Shown here in pieces: positions 6,311 through 9,118 of a DNA stretch of 9,118 nt. Under the pieces are notes generated by a model, which saw only the letters and a list, made by a program, of their open reading frames with translations, made no database searches and was not told the origin of the DNA. Each line of letters opens with the position of its first letter. Within the stretch, counting starts at the first letter, position 1. Position numbers and translations under genes: made by a program. The DNA comes from Desulfobulbaceae bacterium (lineage in GTDB: Bacteria; Desulfobacterota; Desulfobulbia; Desulfobulbales; SURF-16): positions 1 to 9,118 of the forward strand of contig JANTFJ010000087.1 of the NCBI GenBank assembly GCA_024763495.1. Reading direction: 5' to 3'.

Positions 6311-8169
6311 TGAAAACAGCTGACAAAATATACTTCTTCCTCATGCTTATCTGCCTGGGTCTTTACGTCTCGGCTGGAAAAAGTTTTGCTGCCGACATCC
6401 AGGTACAGGCCGCAGTAGACAACCAGGATGTCTTTGTCGGAGAGTCAATTAATTTTCAAATCCAGGTGCAGGGGCATGACTCTCCCCCTGAGCCGGACAT
6501 CTCACAAATCAAAAATTTCCGGGTTCAATTTCGAGGGGGTCAGCAGAACAGCAGCACTTCCATCTCCTATGTTAACGGCAAAATGCACAAGGTCACCAAC
6601 CGGGCCTATATCTTTAACTACATTGTAACACCCTTAAAAGCCGGGCAGTTGACCTTTCCAGCCATTGCCCTGAATATTGACGGCCATACCTACCAGACCA
6701 GGCCCTTCACCATAACTGCCCGTAAACCCGTGGAGAGTGAAAATTTCAAGCTCAGGCAGCAGTTAAGTAAAGACCATTGTTATAGAGGTGAACCCCTTAT
6801 CTTGACTACCACCTGGTACATCGGCAAAGACGTTAAAAATTTTGAATTCAATCTGCCTCTGCTCGATGACCCACGTTTCACGGTTTACAGCCGCCAACCG
6901 GATAAGCTGCCGGTCAGTCGTGATGATCAGTTTGAAATACCCATCGGCTCACAGAAATATACCGCGATTCGCGGCACAGGAACTCTTGACGGCAAATCCT
7001 TTACCACCCTGACCCTCCAACAGACTGTTATTCCCCGCCGGAGCGGGAACTTCTCCCTGCCCCAGGCAACTGTCAGCTGCAAAGCATTATCCGGCTACAG
7101 CCGGAGACGGTCACGAGGATTCGGAGCCTTTGAAGATGATCCTTTTGCCGGCAGTTTTTTCGGCAACAGCAACCGGAGAGTATACCGGACAGAGGTTGTT
7201 CCGGCTAATGAACCGCTACTCAAGGTTATGCCGTTACCCGAGGCAGGAAAGCCTGATAATTTCAGCGGCCTGATCGGTTCTTATAAAATTTCCACCCAGG
7301 CCACCCCCACTGAAGTCAATGTCGGTGACCCCATCACCCTGACAATCAAGGTGTCCGGCCCCTTTGTTGATAATGTCAAACCTCCGTCACTGGCCGGACT
7401 GGCTGCCAGTGGGTTTAAGGTTCCCGAAGAAATGGCCTCCGGCACCCTGGATGGAGGGAACAAAATATTCACCCAGACAATAAGGGCCAGAAAAAAAAAT
7501 ATCAAAGAAATTCCCGCCATAAATTTAAGCTTTTTTAATTCGGCAACCGGCAGTTATGAAACCAGCAGCAGCAGGCCAATCGCCATTTCCGTTCACCCGA
7601 CCCGGATTATTACAGCCCTGGACGCGGAAGGAGCAGCAGAGAAGAGAGTTAAAAAACAGCTGAAATCAACAACAGGCGGCATAAATTTTAATTATGACGG
7701 CGCTGAGGTGCTTAGTAATCAGGAACAGGCGAAAATTTCTCCTGATTTAATAATTCTTATCCTGGCCGGGCCGCCAGGCTGTTTTCTCCTCCTGCTGGGC
7801 CTGACATTATTACAGCGGCGCAACAGGGATCCGGAAAAAGCCATGGCAAAAAAGGCGGCCGCGGAATTCAACAGAGAACTTGACCGGCTTGGCGGCAAAG
7901 GCGGCCCGGCAGAGCTGGCCCAGGCCTTGAAAATCTATCTTGGCCTGAAACTTTCCCGGCCTTCCGCCGCCCTTACCTTTCTTGACATTAAACCGCGGCT
8001 CCAGAGCGCCAATGTCAGCCGGGAAATCCTTGAAGACCTGCGCCTTATTCTTGAACAGGGCGAGGCAGCTCAATTTGCCGGAGGCACGGAACATCCTGAA
8101 ACGATGAAAGAATCGCTTGAGCGGGCAAGGCAACTGGTTGCCGAACTGGAAAAGAGGCTGGGGAAATAA
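6310..8169 (+). CDS. batD: BatD, periplasmic beta-domain protein with C-terminal TM
   Basis: This 619-residue protein has a signal peptide (cleavage likely after A27 or A28). Several beta-rich extracytoplasmic repeats follow, with the typical VxVGDPITLTIKVSG-type strands near residues 335-350 and a similar VFVGESINFQIQV stretch near 41-53. Between them is an Arg/Phe-rich loop with DDPFAGSFFG (276-285); a comparable DPF..FF loop is usual in BatD as I recall it. One TM segment lies at about 477-501, followed by a charged helical cytoplasmic tail (502-619). BatD (oxygen tolerance family) is thought to be the main periplasmic component of the complex. The ATG overlaps the batC stop (TAATG), with AAAAGGA (6297-6303) as ribosome site. 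The size is normal for BatD. Confidence 0.92.
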   Translation: MKTADKIYFFLMLICLGLYVSAGKSFAADIQVQAAVDNQDVFVGESINFQIQVQGHDSPPEPDISQIKNFRVQFRGGQQNSSTSISYVNGKMHKVTNRAYIFNYIVTPLKAGQLTFPAIALNIDGHTYQTRPFTITARKPVESENFKLRQQLSKDHCYRGEPLILTTTWYIGKDVKNFEFNLPLLDDPRFTVYSRQPDKLPVSRDDQFEIPIGSQKYTAIRGTGTLDGKSFTTLTLQQTVIPRRSGNFSLPQATVSCKALSGYSRRRSRGFGAFEDDPFAGSFFGNSNRRVYRTEVVPANEPLLKVMPLPEAGKPDNFSGLIGSYKISTQATPTEVNVGDPITLTIKVSGPFVDNVKPPSLAGLAASGFKVPEEMASGTLDGGNKIFTQTIRARKKNIKEIPAINLSFFNSATGSYETSSSRPIAISVHPTRIITALDAEGAAEKRVKKQLKSTTGGINFNYDGAEVLSNQEQAKISPDLIILILAGPPGCFLLLLGLTLLQRRNRDPEKAMAKKAAAEFNRELDRLGGKGGPAELAQALKIYLGLKLSRPSAALTFLDIKPRLQSANVSREILEDLRLILEQGEAAQFAGGTEHPETMKESLERARQLVAELEKRLGK

Positions 8170-8981
8170 TGAAACAACTGCCGATATGTTTCCTGGTGTT
8201 TTTCCTGCTGGGAGCAATTACAAACGGATATAGCGCCCAACCGGCAGAGCCGGTAAATAATAGTGTCAGCAATCAGGAACTGTTGAGCCAGGCTAATGAT
8301 TTCTTCCGCCAGGCCGGTGAAACAGCAGACAAAAAAAGAGCTGAAGAACTTTACCGTAAGGCCCTGCTGCGCTACGAAAGCCTCAGCCGCGAAATAGTTA
8401 ACGGCAAACTTTACTATAATATTGCTAATGTCTACTTTCGGTTAAATGATCCGGGCCGGGCCATAGTCAATTACCGGCGGGCTGAACAGCTTATTCCCGA
8501 TGACCCTAATCTTCGCCAGAACCTGGCTGCTGCCCTGGATAAAAGACTTGATAAAATCGAACCAGGCCAGGAAGATAAACTTCTCCACACAATTTTCTTC
8601 TGGCATTATGATCTTTCTTATCAACTCCGCCTGTGGATATTTGCCGTGGTGTATATTATTTTCTGGATTATTGCCTGGCTCTATTTCAGCAGCATCCTGA
8701 AAACACCCCGCTGGCTCCCGGTTCTCTTTCTGCTCTTTTCCCTGTCCCTTGGCGCTTCCCTGCTGCTTGACCGGGATCAGCAGGCAGGCAGAGGAGTTAT
8801 TGTCTCCCATGAAGTCATCGCCCGCAAGGGCGACAGCAGATCATATCAGCCCAGTTTTGAGGAACCGCTCCACGCGGGCACGGAATTTACCGTACTTGAC
8901 GAACGGGCCTCATGGCTGCATATTAAACTGGCTGACGGACGGCGGTGCTGGATTCCGAATAATGAAGCTGAATTGATATAA
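8169..8981 (+). CDS. batE: BatE, TPR protein with two TMs and SH3-like C-terminus
   Basis: This 270-residue protein has a signal peptide (cleavage likely after A23) and TPR-like helices at about 56-72 and 79-122 (KLYYNIANVYFRLNDPGRAI). Two membrane segments follow (about 151-173 and 181-200), then a bacterial SH3-like domain (about 205-270). The SH3 call rests on a pattern of short strands, G-T-E-F-x-V-L-D, then W-L-H-I-x-L-A-D-G and C-W-I-P near the end. Predicted topology puts both the TPR and SH3 domains in the periplasm. The SH3-like domain might contact peptidoglycan or a protein ligand; that is inference. The start overlaps the batD stop (TAATG), with GGGGA just upstream. It is the last gene of the operon in this window. 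Confidence 0.88.
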   Translation: MKQLPICFLVFFLLGAITNGYSAQPAEPVNNSVSNQELLSQANDFFRQAGETADKKRAEELYRKALLRYESLSREIVNGKLYYNIANVYFRLNDPGRAIVNYRRAEQLIPDDPNLRQNLAAALDKRLDKIEPGQEDKLLHTIFFWHYDLSYQLRLWIFAVVYIIFWIIAWLYFSSILKTPRWLPVLFLLFSLSLGASLLLDRDQQAGRGVIVSHEVIARKGDSRSYQPSFEEPLHAGTEFTVLDERASWLHIKLADGRRCWIPNNEAELI

Positions 8982-9030
8982 AGATGGTAAGGGCTCGTTC
9001 ATAAATAAATTCACATTGTTAAGGTGGTAA
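8981..9030 (+). repeat. Short direct repeat after batE
   Basis: AAGATGGTAA (8981-8990) and AAGGTGGTAA (9021-9030) match at 9 of 10 bases and lie exactly 40 bases apart, just downstream of the batE stop and just before the right palindrome. This could be chance, since both copies resemble a ribosome-site context. No other structure is evident in 8982-9045. Confidence 0.3.
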
Positions 9031-9032
9031 AT

Positions 9033-9118
9033 ATGATACAGGTTGAGGCGATCATGGGCAGGCAAAACCGCAGGCGTAGCAGGGCTACGTTGAGGATTTT
9101 GACTGACCATGATCGTTT
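9033..9118 (+). CDS. Possible small run-off ORF inside the right palindrome
   Basis: An ATG at 9033, with AAGGTGG (9021-9027) 5 bases upstream, opens a frame that reaches the window edge (28 codons, starting MIQVEAIMGRQNRRRS). The product is very basic and unfamiliar. Most of its codons are palindrome arms, so it may simply be a read-through of a repeat element. Confidence 0.15.
   Translation, partial: MIQVEAIMGRQNRRRSRATLRILTDHDR
9046..9118. repeat. Long imperfect palindrome (hairpin) at the right edge
   Basis: Bases 9049-9080 and 9084-9115 form a 32-column stem around a 3-base loop (AGG). The outer 9 columns are perfect (CGATCATGG against CCATGATCG), and the inner six are perfect (CGTAGC against GCTACG). 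Of the remainder, several columns pair (including AAAA/TTTT and two G-T wobbles) and six mismatch. Pairing continues to A9046/T9118 at the window edge through two G-T wobbles, so it may extend further. The compact 67-base core lies 67 bases after the batE stop. It could be a dispersed repeat or MITE-like element, or act as a transcript-end structure; the visible T run after the stem is only three bases before the edge. Confidence 0.8.

Noticed and set aside
143..8981. A wholly new defence or toxin system built on MoxR and VWA proteins
   Set aside because: MoxR-VWA pairs do occur in ternary and defence-like systems, but the full batA-E set with BatC, BatD and BatE in order is the known Bat operon. 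No nuclease, toxin or sensor domain is present.
9049..9118. Confident Rho-independent terminator of the bat operon
   Set aside because: The stem is long and mismatched, and only three T follow before the window ends, so a terminator cannot be claimed from what is visible.

Overview
The window holds one nearly complete Bat (Bacteroides aerotolerance-type) operon on the + strand, from about 143 to 8981, with a long palindrome at each end. The gene order is moxR (AAA+ ATPase), a DUF58/VWA-like protein, a lipobox-bearing membrane protein related to the DUF4381-like gene usual at this position, batA, batB, batC, batD and batE. This order occurs in Bacteroidetes, spirochaetes and many proteobacteria. 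The sequence style (mid GC, strong AGGAGG-type ribosome sites, 1- to 8-base gene overlaps) and a batE carrying an SH3-like tail fit a Desulfobacterota/deltaproteobacterium-like Gram-negative. That placement is inference and only moderately secure; no rRNA or marker gene is present.

Layout: 1-75 is a long imperfect hairpin, overlapping what may be the first 27 codons of a divergent gene. 82-142 is a short leader with a sigma70-like promoter candidate. 143-2016 encodes the two cytoplasmic partners, MoxR and DUF58. 2009-2959 encodes the lipobox/TM protein. 2956-3114 is a tiny Cys/His-rich ORF that joins its neighbours by ATGA overlaps at both ends. 3111-5191 encodes the paired membrane VWA proteins BatA and BatB, both with complete MIDAS motifs. 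5213-6310 encodes BatC, with a signal peptide, TPRs and a very long Gln/Lys-rich tail. 6310-8169 encodes BatD, with periplasmic beta domains, one TM and a cytoplasmic tail. 8169-8981 encodes BatE, with TPRs, two TMs and an SH3-like domain. 8982-9118 is non-coding or holds a run-off ORF inside a second long palindrome.

How the parts probably work together (family knowledge plus inference): MoxR ATPases pair with VWA proteins in chaperone-like roles. DUF58 would be the cytoplasmic adaptor. BatA and BatB would present VWA domains at the inner membrane. BatC, BatD, BatE and the lipobox protein would form the periplasmic side. Bat proteins were first linked to aerotolerance in Bacteroides fragilis, but the biochemical job of the complex is unresolved. 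The system itself is known. The less-described parts are the tiny bridging ORF with a hairpin at the batA start, the apparent dual anchoring of the third protein, and the two terminal palindromes.
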